The position numbers and the translations under genes are program-made. From Amorphoplanes friuliensis DSM 7358 (lineage in GTDB: Bacteria; Actinomycetota; Actinomycetes; Mycobacteriales; Micromonosporaceae), in contig NC_022657.1 in assembly GCF_000494755.1 (NCBI RefSeq), positions 5,122,001 to 5,186,000 of the forward strand: 64,000 nt of DNA. Reading direction: 5' to 3'. The notes below the pieces were generated by a model. That model saw only the letters and a list, made by a program, of their open reading frames with translations. It searched no databases and was not told the DNA's origin. Of this stretch, positions 34,421-43,982 are shown one piece after another (the first letter of the stretch is position 1; the number at the start of each line of letters is the position of its first letter).

Positions 34421-34714
34421 ATGCACGACAGCGCCTACGAGGTCGCCGGCGACGATCCCCGGCTGGCCAAGCTCCTGCGGGTCAGCCTGACCAAGCTCGC
34501 CGAGGGTGATGACCCGCTGCTGCGCGAGATGGCCGAGGGGGTCCTCGACGGCAGCGTGGACCTGCGCCGGGCCGCGATGTCCGACGCCTACGACGCCGGC
34601 TTCGACGCTGCGTTCTCGCAGTTCCGCGACCACTACGACTCGCTCGACCAGGACCAGCGCGAGGAGCTGGCCGCCGAGACCGAACGACAGCTGGACTCCC
34701 TGCTCGACGATTGA
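34421..34714 (+). CDS. Acidic hypothetical protein, 97 residues
   Basis: A very acidic helical protein (MHDSAYEVAGDDPRLAK at the start, ELAAETERQLDSLLDD at the end). It starts one base after the WXG-like stop, so the two are probably translated from the same message. Size and charge would suit a dedicated partner or chaperone of the WXG-like protein, which is speculation. Confidence 0.6.
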   Translation: MHDSAYEVAGDDPRLAKLLRVSLTKLAEGDDPLLREMAEGVLDGSVDLRRAAMSDAYDAGFDAAFSQFRDHYDSLDQDQREELAAETERQLDSLLDD

Positions 34715-34750
34715 TCTCAGGACAGCGGTCGTCACTGCCGATAACCTGGT

Positions 34751-37700
34751 GTGACGGCTGTCCGGTTCCGGGTGCGCCGCCCGCAGCCGCGGGCCGTGGT
34801 GCTGGTCCGCCGTGCGCTCCTGCTGCTGGTCGTGGCGGCGGCGGTCGGTGTCGGCGGGGCGAGCGCCTGGGCGTACTGGACGGCCGGGGCCGCGCCGGGT
34901 GGTGCCGGCTCCGGGATCGCGGCGTCGGTCAACCTCGCCACCACGCCGACGGTCAGCAAGTACGCCGCGCAGGCCGTGCAGGTCACCTGGCCGGCGGTGA
35001 CCCTGTCGAACACCGTCGCGGTCGACGGTTACGTCGTCACCCGGTACAACTCCGTGACGCTGGCCACCCAGACGGTGCTCTCCGGCTGCGCCGGCACGAT
35101 CACCACCCTCACCTGTACGGAGACAGGCGTGCCCACGGGCAGCTGGCGGTACTCGGTGCACCCGGTGATCGGCACGAACTGGGCAGGCGCCGAGAGCGGG
35201 CTCAGCACCACCGTGTCGACCGCCCCCGCCACCCTGACGCTGGCCCAGACGCTGTTCAAGGGGCCGTTCCCGATTGCCACCACCGGCACGATCGCGGGTT
35301 TCGGGGTCAACGAGGCGCTGAGCTACCGGCTGGACGCGGCGACCCCGCTGACCGGCTTCCCGACCGTCGTCGACGTCACCGGCAGCGCCCCGATCTCGTC
35401 GTTGAGCATCCCGTCGGCGGCCGAGGGCCCGCACACCGTCACGGTCACCGGCGCGCACGGCTCGACCGCCACCACGACGATCACCATCGACACGGTCGCC
35501 CCGATCCCGTCCGCCGTGCTGTCACCGGCCGGGAACGGCACCGGCTGGAGCACCACCCCACCGGTTCAGGTGTCTCTCTCGGCGATCGACGGCACCTCGG
35601 GTGTCGCGGCGATCAGGTACACGCTCGACGGCACCGATCCGACCGTCTCCGGCACCGCGATCACCTACAGCGGGCCGTTCCCGATCTCCGTGGCGACAAC
35701 CGTCCGCTACTTCGCGACCGACCTCGCCGGCAACGCCTCGACCGTGGCGACACAGATCGTGAAGTTCGACGCGGTGGCACCGGCGAACTCGATCACCCTG
35801 ACCGGCGCGACCGGGGCGAAGCTCACCGGCACGACGATCTTCTACCGGGGCAGCACGCCGGGCTCGTTCACGCTGACCAACGCGGTCTCCGACGCCCTCT
35901 CCGGCCCGGCGTCGAGCAGCACCGTGCTCGGCGGCACGAGCACCGGGTTCACCCACGTGGCGTCGACGGTCAGCACACCCGCCGGCGGCCCGTACGTGAG
36001 CAACACCGTCAGCTGGGCCGCCTCGACGAGCAGCGCACCGACCGCCACCGTGACAGGCGCGGACGTGGCCGGCAACACCACCGCGACGGTCCTCGGCCTG
36101 GTCAACGACTCGACGGCACCGGCCGGTGGCAGCGTCGACGCGACCGGGCTCGTCGGCACCGGCAGCCGTTACTCGACCTCCACGTCGCTCAGCGTCGCCT
36201 TCGCGAAGGGCACGGACACCGGCGTGGGCCTCGCAACCGGGACACTGCTGCAACGCGCGACGGCCACGCTCTCCAACGGCGTCTGCGGCACCTACGGCAC
36301 CGCGACCACGCTCGCCACCGACCCACCGTCCTCCCCGTACGCCGACACGGTCGCCGACCAGGCCTGCTACCGCTACCAGTACGTGGTCGCCGACGGCGTC
36401 GGGAACACCACGACCTACCTCGGTGGCGACGTCAAGGTCGACACCACGGCACCCAGCGCGTCGACCTTCGCGTCCACGGCGTCGACCAACACGTTCGTCA
36501 CCGGGTCGACGCTCTACTACCGCTCCAATGCGACGAGCGGCTCGATCACGCTGACGGCGACCGCCACGGACCCGGCGTCGGGCATCCTCAGCTACGCGTT
36601 CCCCGCCTTCGGCACCAACTGGACGTCGACCCCGGGAACCACGGGCATCAACACGTACGCGTGGAGCGGCGCCCCCGCGGCACCCGGCACGAAGTCGATC
36701 ACGGCGACCAACAACGCGGGCCTGACCACGGGCGCCAACCTGACCGCGGTGAGCGACACGACCGCACCCACCGGCTCGGCGCCGACCTACACCGCGGGAT
36801 TCCTGTCCAGCCCCTCGGTCTCCGTGACGATCCCCGCGGGCGCCGACACCGGCGGCAGCGGCATCAGCACGGCTCTCGGTGTGCTGCAGCGCAGGTCCGC
36901 ACCGATGACCGCCGGCGTCTGCGGCACCTACGGCTCCTTCGCCACGATCGTCACCGGACCCCCCACCCCGTACGCCGACACGACCGTGGCCAACGGCACC
37001 TGCAACCAGTACCAGTACGTGTACTCCGACAACGTCGGCAACACCACGCCGTACGCGAGCTCGACGGTCGTGAAGGCACCGAAGTACTACACGTGCCAGG
37101 CGGCCATCACCGCCGACAACCCCGACGAGTACTACCAGATGGCCGAGGCCGCCGGCCCGACCGCGATCGACAGCTCCGGCAAGACCCGCAACGGCAGCTA
37201 CACGGGCACGATCACGCCCGGAACCGTGGGCGCGTGCGGCAGCGGCGCCACGCTGCCGGGTGGTTCGGCCGGCTACATCGCGACCCCGACGCTGTTCGAC
37301 AACCCCACGGTGTACAGCCAGGAAGTGTGGTTCCGGACGGCGACGGCCGGCTCGACCACCACCGGCAAGCTGATCGGTTTCGGCAAGGAGAAGACGGGCG
37401 GCAGCGGCAACTACGACCGGCACGTCTACCTGAGCTCGAACGGCAAGGTGAACTTCGGCGCCTGGAACATCCTGCTCGTCATCCCGCTGAACATCTCCAT
37501 CAGCTCGCCGCTGTCCTACAACGACGGCAAGTGGCACCACGTCGCCGCCACCCAGTCCGGGTCCGGTATGAAGCTCTACGTCGACGGTGCCCTGGTCGCC
37601 AGCAACGGTGTGACGGCGGCCCAGAACTACACCGGGTACTGGCGGGTGGGCTGGGACAACCTCAACGGCTGGGGCTCCCAGAGCAACACCGACTACTTCA

Positions 37701-38206
37701 ACGGGGCGATGAGCAACGCCGCCTTCTACTCGGCCGCGGAGCTGTCCGCGACCCAGATCTACGACCACTACCTCGCGGGCGCGGTGAGCACGAGCACGCA
37801 GATCGTCGCTCCGGCGATGGTGGCGTCGATCGCGAGTGCGCCGTCGGTGCGGACGCAGGCTCAGCCGCCGTCATCCTCGACCCGGGCGCCGTCCGTGACG
37901 GCCTCGCCGTCGCGTTCCGTGTCCGTGCCGCCGTCCGTCTCACCGTCGGTGCCGCTGTCGGTGTCTGTGCCGCCGTCCGTGCCGCCGTCGGTGTCCGTGC
38001 CGCCGTCGCCGCCTTTGTCTCCGTCGCCGTCGGTGCCGGCCGGGCTCGGGACGACACCGGCGCCCATTCCTGAACCGGTCACCACACCGGCCGAGGCCGG
38101 CGCGGCGCGGTCCACCCCCGAGCCCGCAGCCGGTTCCGTGCCGATGTCCGGCTCGGAGCCGGAACCCCCGCCGGCTTCCCCGCCGGAGGTCACCGCGCCC
38201 GGGTGA
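34751..38206 (+). CDS. Large secreted LamG-domain protein
   Basis: A 1151-residue surface or exported protein. The N-terminus has Arg-rich then hydrophobic sequence (LLLLVVAAAVGVGGASAWAYW), a signal ending in an AYWTA-type motif like SipW-dependent proteins. It is followed by Ig/chitobiase-type modules, for example YTLDGTDPTVSGTAITYSGP near 297 and repeated CGTYG-DNVGNTT units. A concanavalin-like LamG domain lies about 780-1010 (YNDGKWHHVAATQSGSGMKL), and a Pro/Ser/Val tail of about 130 residues follows. No LPXTG anchor is visible. It may bind carbohydrate or serve as an adhesin. The start is GTG 34751; the 3' end overlaps the mocR gene by 17 bases. Confidence 0.85.
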   Translation: MTAVRFRVRRPQPRAVVLVRRALLLLVVAAAVGVGGASAWAYWTAGAAPGGAGSGIAASVNLATTPTVSKYAAQAVQVTWPAVTLSNTVAVDGYVVTRYNSVTLATQTVLSGCAGTITTLTCTETGVPTGSWRYSVHPVIGTNWAGAESGLSTTVSTAPATLTLAQTLFKGPFPIATTGTIAGFGVNEALSYRLDAATPLTGFPTVVDVTGSAPISSLSIPSAAEGPHTVTVTGAHGSTATTTITIDTVAPIPSAVLSPAGNGTGWSTTPPVQVSLSAIDGTSGVAAIRYTLDGTDPTVSGTAITYSGPFPISVATTVRYFATDLAGNASTVATQIVKFDAVAPANSITLTGATGAKLTGTTIFYRGSTPGSFTLTNAVSDALSGPASSSTVLGGTSTGFTHVASTVSTPAGGPYVSNTVSWAASTSSAPTATVTGADVAGNTTATVLGLVNDSTAPAGGSVDATGLVGTGSRYSTSTSLSVAFAKGTDTGVGLATGTLLQRATATLSNGVCGTYGTATTLATDPPSSPYADTVADQACYRYQYVVADGVGNTTTYLGGDVKVDTTAPSASTFASTASTNTFVTGSTLYYRSNATSGSITLTATATDPASGILSYAFPAFGTNWTSTPGTTGINTYAWSGAPAAPGTKSITATNNAGLTTGANLTAVSDTTAPTGSAPTYTAGFLSSPSVSVTIPAGADTGGSGISTALGVLQRRSAPMTAGVCGTYGSFATIVTGPPTPYADTTVANGTCNQYQYVYSDNVGNTTPYASSTVVKAPKYYTCQAAITADNPDEYYQMAEAAGPTAIDSSGKTRNGSYTGTITPGTVGACGSGATLPGGSAGYIATPTLFDNPTVYSQEVWFRTATAGSTTTGKLIGFGKEKTGGSGNYDRHVYLSSNGKVNFGAWNILLVIPLNISISSPLSYNDGKWHHVAATQSGSGMKLYVDGALVASNGVTAAQNYTGYWRVGWDNLNGWGSQSNTDYFNGAMSNAAFYSAAELSATQIYDHYLAGAVSTSTQIVAPAMVASIASAPSVRTQAQPPSSSTRAPSVTASPSRSVSVPPSVSPSVPLSVSVPPSVPPSVSVPPSPPLSPSPSVPAGLGTTPAPIPEPVTTPAEAGAARSTPEPAAGSVPMSGSEPEPPPASPPEVTAPG

Positions 38207-39608
38207 GCGACCGCAGGGCCTCGCCGAGGATCGCCGCACCGGCCGGGAAGGCCGACGGATTCGGGCCGCTGTAGTTGAGGCGGAGGAACGGGGCCGCGGG
38301 CTCGGCCGGGAACCATTCGCCGCCCGGGGCGACGAACAGGCCGGCCCGCTCGCAGTCGAGCACGAGCTGCTGCACGTCCGTACCGTCCGGCAGGCGTACC
38401 CAGAGATTCAGGCCGCCGGACGGCACCAGGGTGAGATCCGCGGCCGGCACGTGCTCGCGCAGCGCGGTGACCAGGAGGTCGCGGCGTTCGCCGAGCTGGC
38501 GGCGCAGGCCGCGGAGGTGGGTCTGCCAGGCGGGCTGGGTGACGACGTCGAGGGCCGCGGCCTGCAGGAGACCACTGACGTACATCGACTCGGCACCACG
38601 GTCGGCGAGGAGGCGTTCGCGGGCCGGGCCCCGGGCGACGATCGCCGCGACACGGACGGCCGGCGACACGGTCTTGGTCAGTGACCGCAGGTAGACGACG
38701 TGACCCCGATCGTCGCGGGCGGCCACCGGCGTCGCGGTGGAGGTGATGCCGAAGTCGTGGGCCCAGTCGTCCTCGAGCAGGAAAGCGCCGTGCTCACGGA
38801 CCACACCGAGGATCGTCTCGTGCACCTCCACCGGCCACTGTGCACCGGTCGGGTTGGCGTAGTTCGGCTGCGCGTAGAACAACCGCGCGGAGGTCTCGGT
38901 GAAGGCCCGGTCCAGCTCGGCCGGATCGGGCCCGGCGGGACCGCTGGGCACCGGCACGATCCGGACGCCGGTCTGCTGCGCAGCCTTGATCGCACCCCAG
39001 TACGTCGGTGACTCCATCAGCACCGGTTGACCGGTCCCGGCCAGGGCACGGAAGGCCGAGCTGAGCCCGCTCTGGCTGCCGGGCAGGACGATGACGTCGC
39101 TCGGCGCGGGCGCGGTGACCCCGGCCGGTGTCGCCGCGGCAAGTTCGGCGGCGAACCACGACTGCAGCTCCGGAAGGCCCGCGGTGGGCGTCCGTTCCAG
39201 GGCAGCATCGGTACGCGCGGCACGCGCGAGTGCCGCACGAACGAGCCGTCCGGGCAGGAGCTCCCGGTCGGGGTAGCCCGACTGCAGGGCGATGACGTCG
39301 TTCGGGCTGCTGCGCAGGGTCGTGGAGATCGGCCGGCTGCGGGTCCGCGGCGAGCGCAACGCGGCCGTCTGCCAGCCGTAGTCCGCCGGTCGCGCCGTGC
39401 GCTGCGCCCGGACGAAGGTGCCGACACCCGGCCGGCTCTCGATGAGCCCCTGACCGGCGAGAGTCCGCAGCGCCTGCTGCACGGTCACCGGACTCACCTG
39501 GTAGCGGGCGACCAGCTCACGCGTGGACGGCAGACGCGCGCCCGGGGCCGCCGCGCCGGCCCACGTCCGGAGGTCCGCCGTGATGCGGGCACTGCTACTG
39601 TCATTCAT
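38190..39608 (-). CDS. MocR/PdxR-type regulator (GntR-aminotransferase fusion)
   Basis: A 472-residue fusion. A GntR winged helix (RLPSTRELVARYQVSPVTVQQALRTL, about 25-50) is joined to a class I aminotransferase-like domain with the PLP-site motifs PTGAQWP near 250 and SLTKTVSPAVRVA near 303, where the Lys would form the Schiff base. MocR proteins sense PLP or amino compounds; many control transporters or PLP synthesis. Its ATG (39608-39606) overlaps the ATG of the divergent EamA transporter by two bases, so the transporter is the likely target. Confidence 0.88.
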   Translation of the reverse strand: MNDSSSARITADLRTWAGAAAPGARLPSTRELVARYQVSPVTVQQALRTLAGQGLIESRPGVGTFVRAQRTARPADYGWQTAALRSPRTRSRPISTTLRSSPNDVIALQSGYPDRELLPGRLVRAALARAARTDAALERTPTAGLPELQSWFAAELAAATPAGVTAPAPSDVIVLPGSQSGLSSAFRALAGTGQPVLMESPTYWGAIKAAQQTGVRIVPVPSGPAGPDPAELDRAFTETSARLFYAQPNYANPTGAQWPVEVHETILGVVREHGAFLLEDDWAHDFGITSTATPVAARDDRGHVVYLRSLTKTVSPAVRVAAIVARGPARERLLADRGAESMYVSGLLQAAALDVVTQPAWQTHLRGLRRQLGERRDLLVTALREHVPAADLTLVPSGGLNLWVRLPDGTDVQQLVLDCERAGLFVAPGGEWFPAEPAAPFLRLNYSGPNPSAFPAGAAILGEALRSLTRAR

Positions 39609-39622
39609 GACGGATCATAGTA
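39596..39622. promoter_or_regulatory. Paired leaderless promoters of mocR and eamA
   Basis: TACTGT (39596-39601) lies five bases before the plus-strand ATG at 39607. On the minus strand, TACTAT (39622-39617) lies eight bases before the ATG at 39608. Both fit a -10 element for a message starting at the start codon. The inverted repeats CTACT...AGTAG and GTCAT-TC-ATGAC cover both start codons and could be the MocR site. Confidence 0.5.
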
Positions 39623-40590
39623 GCGCTATCGTTGCCGACCCCCTTCCGCTATCACGTCCGGCGACGACCGGGTTGCGGTGGGGACTGCTCGGCGTGGTGG
39701 CGTTCTCGTTCACCGTCCCGTTCACACGAGTGGCCGTCGACAGCCTCTCCCCGCTGTTCATCGGTTCGGGCCGGGCCGTCGTCGCCGCCGTCCTGGCCGC
39801 CGCGGCACTGGCCGTCACCCGGCAGCGCCTTCCCCACGGCACGCAGTGGTGGCGTCTCGCGGTGGTCGGCGGTGGCGTGGTGGCCGGTTTCCCCCTCCTG
39901 ACCTCGTACGCCCTGACGACCGTCCCGGCGACCCACAGTGCTGTGGTCATCGCCGTCCTGCCCGCCGCCACGGCCGTCCTGGTGGTGCTCCGCGGACGCG
40001 AACATCCGCCGCGGGCGTTCTGGATCGCCGCGGGCACCGGCGCCGTGGCCGCCGTTGCGTTCGCCTCCGCCCAGGGTGGCGGCTTCGGCCACCTGCACTG
40101 GGCCGACCTGCTCCTCTTCGGAGCCGTCCTCGCCGCCGCGATCGGGTACGCGGAAGGTGGCCTGCTCGCCCGCGAACTGGGCCCGTGGCAGACGGTCTCG
40201 TGGGCGCTGGTGCTCTGCTCACCGGTGATGCTCGCCCTCGCGGTCACCTCGGCGATCCACGAGCCCCCGCACGCGACACCGGCGCAGTGGGCGGCGTTCG
40301 CCTATCTCGCCGTCGTCAGCATGTTCCTGGGCTTCTTCGCCTGGTACCACGGGTTGTCCCTGGGCCCGATGGCTCAGGTCAGCCAGGTACAACTCGTCCA
40401 GCCGGTTCTGACGATCACCTGGGCGGCCCTGCTGCTCGGCGAGAACCTCACCTGGACCACGATCGCCGGCGGTGCCGCCGTTGTCCTCTGTGCGGGCGGC
40501 GCCGTCCGGGCACGAATATCGGCGACCGCGGCGGAGAATTGCCGCCCGCAGCGCCGACAATCGCGCGGCAAGATCGACGAATTGCGATAA
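39607..40590 (+). CDS. EamA/DMT-family transporter
   Basis: A 327-residue inner-membrane protein with ten predicted helices in two EamA repeats (for example WGLLGVVAFSFTVPFTRVAV and LLLFGAVLAAAIGYAEGGLL; the second repeat ends LLLGENLTWTTIAGGAAVVL). These export amino acids or metabolites. It is divergent from mocR with overlapping start codons. The last 30 residues after AVRARIS are polar and may be loosely folded. Confidence 0.88.
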   Translation: MTDHSSAIVADPLPLSRPATTGLRWGLLGVVAFSFTVPFTRVAVDSLSPLFIGSGRAVVAAVLAAAALAVTRQRLPHGTQWWRLAVVGGGVVAGFPLLTSYALTTVPATHSAVVIAVLPAATAVLVVLRGREHPPRAFWIAAGTGAVAAVAFASAQGGGFGHLHWADLLLFGAVLAAAIGYAEGGLLARELGPWQTVSWALVLCSPVMLALAVTSAIHEPPHATPAQWAAFAYLAVVSMFLGFFAWYHGLSLGPMAQVSQVQLVQPVLTITWAALLLGENLTWTTIAGGAAVVLCAGGAVRARISATAAENCRPQRRQSRGKIDELR

Positions 40591-40721
40591 CGGGAACACG
40601 AATAGTTGTTTTTCCGGCCGGTTCGACCGTGCCCGAAGGAACGTTCAGCAGATCCGCTATGGTGACGACAGTGAGGGCATTCACCGGATGCCCGGCCGCA
40701 TTTTTCAGGAGCGACCTCGAT

Positions 40722-41072
40722 ATGGCAAAAACGATCGTCACCTTGCTGACCGACGACATCGACGGCAGCAAAGCGGACCGCACCCTGGAATTCGGCCTCG
40801 ATGGCGTGGCCTACACCATCGACCTTTCCGACAAGAACGCCGGGAAGCTTCGTAAGGCGCTGGACCCGTTCCTCGCGGCGGCGTCCCGCATCGGCCGCAG
40901 CAATACCTCGGGCCGTATCGCCTCGCGCAGCACTGCCGCCGCAGCGCCGAGCCGGGCCAATCGCGAGCAGAACCAGGCCATCCGGGAATGGGCCGGCCGG
41001 AACGGTTTTGAGGTCTCCGAGCGGGGCCGCATCCCGAGCTCGGTCGTCGAGGCGTTCCACAGCAAGCGCTGA
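40722..41072 (+). CDS. lsr2: Lsr2-family nucleoid-associated protein
   Basis: A 116-residue protein. The N-terminal dimerisation sheet reads MAKTIVTLLTDDIDGSKAD and LEFGLDGVAYTIDLS; the C-terminal DNA-binding domain has the E/AIREWAGRNGFEVSERGRIP pattern, whose RGR AT-hook lies in the minor groove. Lsr2 bridges and silences AT-rich foreign DNA in actinobacteria. GGAG lies nine bases upstream of ATG 40722. The upstream 130 bases are unusually AT-rich for this window, which may reflect self-regulation. Confidence 0.92.
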   Translation: MAKTIVTLLTDDIDGSKADRTLEFGLDGVAYTIDLSDKNAGKLRKALDPFLAAASRIGRSNTSGRIASRSTAAAAPSRANREQNQAIREWAGRNGFEVSERGRIPSSVVEAFHSKR

Positions 41073-41175
41073 TCCTCTCCGGCCGGCGGCGCGGCCGGCG
41101 ACGGTCCGCGCTGCCGGTTCCGGCCGTCTCCATTAGCATTGCCGCGTTCTCCCAGCACCCCTGAGACGAGGCGAT

Positions 41176-41886
41176 ATGCGGTGGTTCCGGCTCGGGCCGG
41201 GCAGGCAGCAGGTCCAGCAGGATCCGGACCGGCAGGCCGCGCTGCTCCACGACATCCGGCAGCGTTTCGGCCCCCACGTGCAGGTCAGGTTCACCGACCA
41301 GGCCCGCGAGGTCGCGCACGCCCTCAACGGCGACGACGGCCTGTTCGCGGCGGCCACCGTGCTGCGCGACTTCGCCGACGCGGCCGCCTCGGACATGCAC
41401 TCGCAGGCCGCGGCCAATTACCAGCGCACCGGCCGCGGATTTGCGGTCGACCGCCGCAACTACCGGCCCGCGTGGAAAGCCGCCGGGCCGGAGCTGCGGT
41501 GGCCGCTGTTCGCGCTGCCGTGCGGCTTTCATCCGTACGTGCACGTGGCCGGGGCTGTACTGGTCGTCGGCGCCAACGCCAAACGGATCACCAAGGTGAT
41601 GGATCCGGACCCGCTGCTCGTCCACCTGTTCGAGGTCCTCGACCTCACCGTGGCCGGCTGGGAGTTCGGCAACGTCCGGGTGGACGCCGACATCGCCGGC
41701 CTGGCGCTCGCGCTGGTCTCGACCACCCGTGACCTGCGCGCGGCCATGGACGAGCCGCCTCCGCTGCCACCGGCGGTCCGCGAGCTGATGCGGCGCAACA
41801 ACACCATCACCGTGCTCGACCTGAGCGGACACGGTGTCGCCGCATTCAACCCGGGCAAGGAGATGCGCGAAGCCCTCCTGGCATGA
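41176..41886 (+). CDS. Hypothetical protein, 236 residues
   Basis: No family recognised. The protein is soluble and mostly helical, starting MRWFRLGPGRQQVQQDPDR, with a conserved-looking core (FAALPCGFHPYVHVAGAVLVVG-like stretch near 118). Its stop overlaps the ATG of the MFS gene (ATGA), so the two are cotranscribed and may work together. Confidence 0.6.
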   Translation: MRWFRLGPGRQQVQQDPDRQAALLHDIRQRFGPHVQVRFTDQAREVAHALNGDDGLFAAATVLRDFADAAASDMHSQAAANYQRTGRGFAVDRRNYRPAWKAAGPELRWPLFALPCGFHPYVHVAGAVLVVGANAKRITKVMDPDPLLVHLFEVLDLTVAGWEFGNVRVDADIAGLALALVSTTRDLRAAMDEPPPLPPAVRELMRRNNTITVLDLSGHGVAAFNPGKEMREALLA

Positions 41887-43073
41887 GTCTGCTCCCGGAA
41901 CGCGGCCCGGTCCGGACGCTGGCCGTCGCCACGCTGGTCAACACCATCGGCAGCGGGCTGTGGATGACCTCCAGCGCGCTGTTCCTGACCCGTTCGGTGG
42001 GCCTCTCGGTCACGCAGACCGGTCTGGCGTTCACCCTGGTCGCCGTGGTCAGCCTGGTGACCAGCACACCGGTGGGTTACCTGGCCGACCGGCTCGGGCC
42101 GCGCGGTGTGGCGATCGGTGGCATCACGGCCCTCGCCGTCCTCGAGCTGGGAATGGTCGAGGTCCGCTCGATGGCCGGCTTTCTCCTGGTCGCGGCGCCG
42201 ATGGCGGTCTTCGACGCGGCGCAGCGGGCGGCCCGCGGTGCGATCATCGGCAACGCGGTGCCACCCGACCGCCGCGTCTACACCCGCGCCTACCTGCGGT
42301 CGGTCACCAACGTCGGCATCACGGTCGGTGCGGCCGTCGCCGGCATCGGCCTCACTGTGGACACCCGGACCGCCTACCTGTCGCTGATCGTCGCCGACGC
42401 GGTGACGTACCTGCTGGCCGCCGCCGTCCTCACCCGCCTGCCAGCGGTGGCGCCGGTCCCCCGGGCCGCCTCCGGACCGCGGCTGACCGCCCTGCGTGAC
42501 CGGCCGTTCCTGACGTTCGTGGTGCTGGACGGTTTTCTGGCCACCAACTTCGGTCTCTTCGAGGTCGCGCTGCCGCTCTGGATCGCCGGCCGCACCGACG
42601 CGCCCCGCTGGATGATCTCGGTGGTGTTCGTGGTCAACACCGTCACCGTCGTGCTTCTGCAGGTCCGCGCGTCCCGGGGCACCAGCACGCTCACCGGGGC
42701 GGCGCGCGCCTCCCGCCGGGCCGGGTTCGGCCTGCTCGCCGCATGCCTGATCTTCCCGCTCACCGACGGTACGCGGCACCTGACGACCATCGTGCTGCTG
42801 ATCGTCGCCGCGCTGGTCCACGTCTTCGCCGAGATGTGGTACTCGGCCGGCGGCTGGGGCATCTCCTTCGGGCTGGCCCCGGACCACGCCCACGGCCAGT
42901 ACCAGGGGACGTACGCGATGGGCCACCAGTTCGGACAGATGATCGCCCCGGCGGCGGTCACCACGCTCGCCCTCGGCTGGGGCGCGCCGGGCTGGTGGGT
43001 GCTCGGCATCACCTTTGCCGTGGTGGGAAGTCTCATTCCGCCGGTCGTCCGCCGCGCCACCGCGAGCATTTGA
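41883..43073 (+). CDS. MFS-family transporter
   Basis: A 396-residue major facilitator protein with about twelve hydrophobic segments. The loop 2-3 signature appears as GYLADRLGPRGVAIGG near 63. It starts with the ATGA overlap of the preceding hypothetical gene. Drug or metabolite export is the usual role of this subgroup; the substrate is unknown. Confidence 0.88.
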   Translation: MSLLPERGPVRTLAVATLVNTIGSGLWMTSSALFLTRSVGLSVTQTGLAFTLVAVVSLVTSTPVGYLADRLGPRGVAIGGITALAVLELGMVEVRSMAGFLLVAAPMAVFDAAQRAARGAIIGNAVPPDRRVYTRAYLRSVTNVGITVGAAVAGIGLTVDTRTAYLSLIVADAVTYLLAAAVLTRLPAVAPVPRAASGPRLTALRDRPFLTFVVLDGFLATNFGLFEVALPLWIAGRTDAPRWMISVVFVVNTVTVVLLQVRASRGTSTLTGAARASRRAGFGLLAACLIFPLTDGTRHLTTIVLLIVAALVHVFAEMWYSAGGWGISFGLAPDHAHGQYQGTYAMGHQFGQMIAPAAVTTLALGWGAPGWWVLGITFAVVGSLIPPVVRRATASI

Positions 43074-43129
43074 TTTCTCCCCCGGAAATGGCCATCGCCC
43101 CTTTTGCCGGAGGCCGGTATGGTGCACCG

Positions 43130-43933
43130 ATGAATCGCACCGCGCTGGTCACCGGAGCCTCCTCCGGCATCGGGCAGGCAACAGCGGCCGCCCTCGCCGC
43201 CCGCGGTTACCGCGTCCTCGGCACGAGCCGTCACCCCGAATCCCTTGCGGAAGGGCAAAGAGCACCCGGGGTCGAATATCTGCCCCTGGATCTGACCGAC
43301 GACAACTCGGTCGACGCGCTCGCGGACCGCCTCACCGAGGTCGACGTGCTGGTGAACAACGCGGGCGAAAGCCAGTCCGGACCGTTCGAGGAACTGCCCG
43401 CGGACGCCCTGCGCAGACTCTTCCAGGTCAATGTCGTCGCCCCGGTCCGGCTGACCCAGCTCGCCCTGCCGGGCATGCGCAAACGCGGTTACGGCCGGGT
43501 CGTGATGGTCGGTTCCATGCTCGCGTCGTTCCCCCTCGCCTACCGTTCCTCGTACGTCGCGAGCAAAGCGGCCCTGAAGGGCTTCAGCAACGCCGCCCGC
43601 CACGAACTGTCCCCGTTCGGCGTGTGGCTGACCACGGTCGAGCCCGGCTCCATCAACACCGGCATCAGCGAACGCCGCACCCGGTACGTGAACCCGGACT
43701 CCCCGCACCGTCCCGACTTCGAAACCATGCTGTCCGCCCTCGACCGCAACGAGCGGGACGGTGTGCCCGCGGGCCGCGTCGCCTCAACGATCGTCCAGGC
43801 AATCGAAGCGGCCCGACCCAAGCCCCGGTACGCGGTGGGGAGCAACGCCCCGCTGGTCTTCGCCCTGCGCCGCATCCTGCCCGCCGGCCTCACCGAAAAG
43901 CTGATCCACCGCCGCTACGGCCTCCCCCGCTGA
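43130..43933 (+). CDS. Classical short-chain dehydrogenase/reductase
   Basis: A 267-residue SDR. The cofactor loop TGASSGIG is at residues 8-15, NNAG at 83-86, catalytic Ser in VGSML near 130, and YVASK with Tyr and Lys near 146. All catalytic residues are intact, unlike the SDR at 15023. The start is ATG 43130. It lies 57 bases after the MFS gene; no pathway partner is evident. Confidence 0.88.
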   Translation: MNRTALVTGASSGIGQATAAALAARGYRVLGTSRHPESLAEGQRAPGVEYLPLDLTDDNSVDALADRLTEVDVLVNNAGESQSGPFEELPADALRRLFQVNVVAPVRLTQLALPGMRKRGYGRVVMVGSMLASFPLAYRSSYVASKAALKGFSNAARHELSPFGVWLTTVEPGSINTGISERRTRYVNPDSPHRPDFETMLSALDRNERDGVPAGRVASTIVQAIEAARPKPRYAVGSNAPLVFALRRILPAGLTEKLIHRRYGLPR

Positions 43934-43982
43934 CCGCGCCGACGCCGTGACCTGTCCTGTTGCTGCGGCACGAGGCCGATGA

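Noticed and set aside
35522-37768. A 748-codon frame on the minus strand
   Set aside because: Antisense shadow of the LamG gene; composition is Arg/Gly/Val-rich without any motif.
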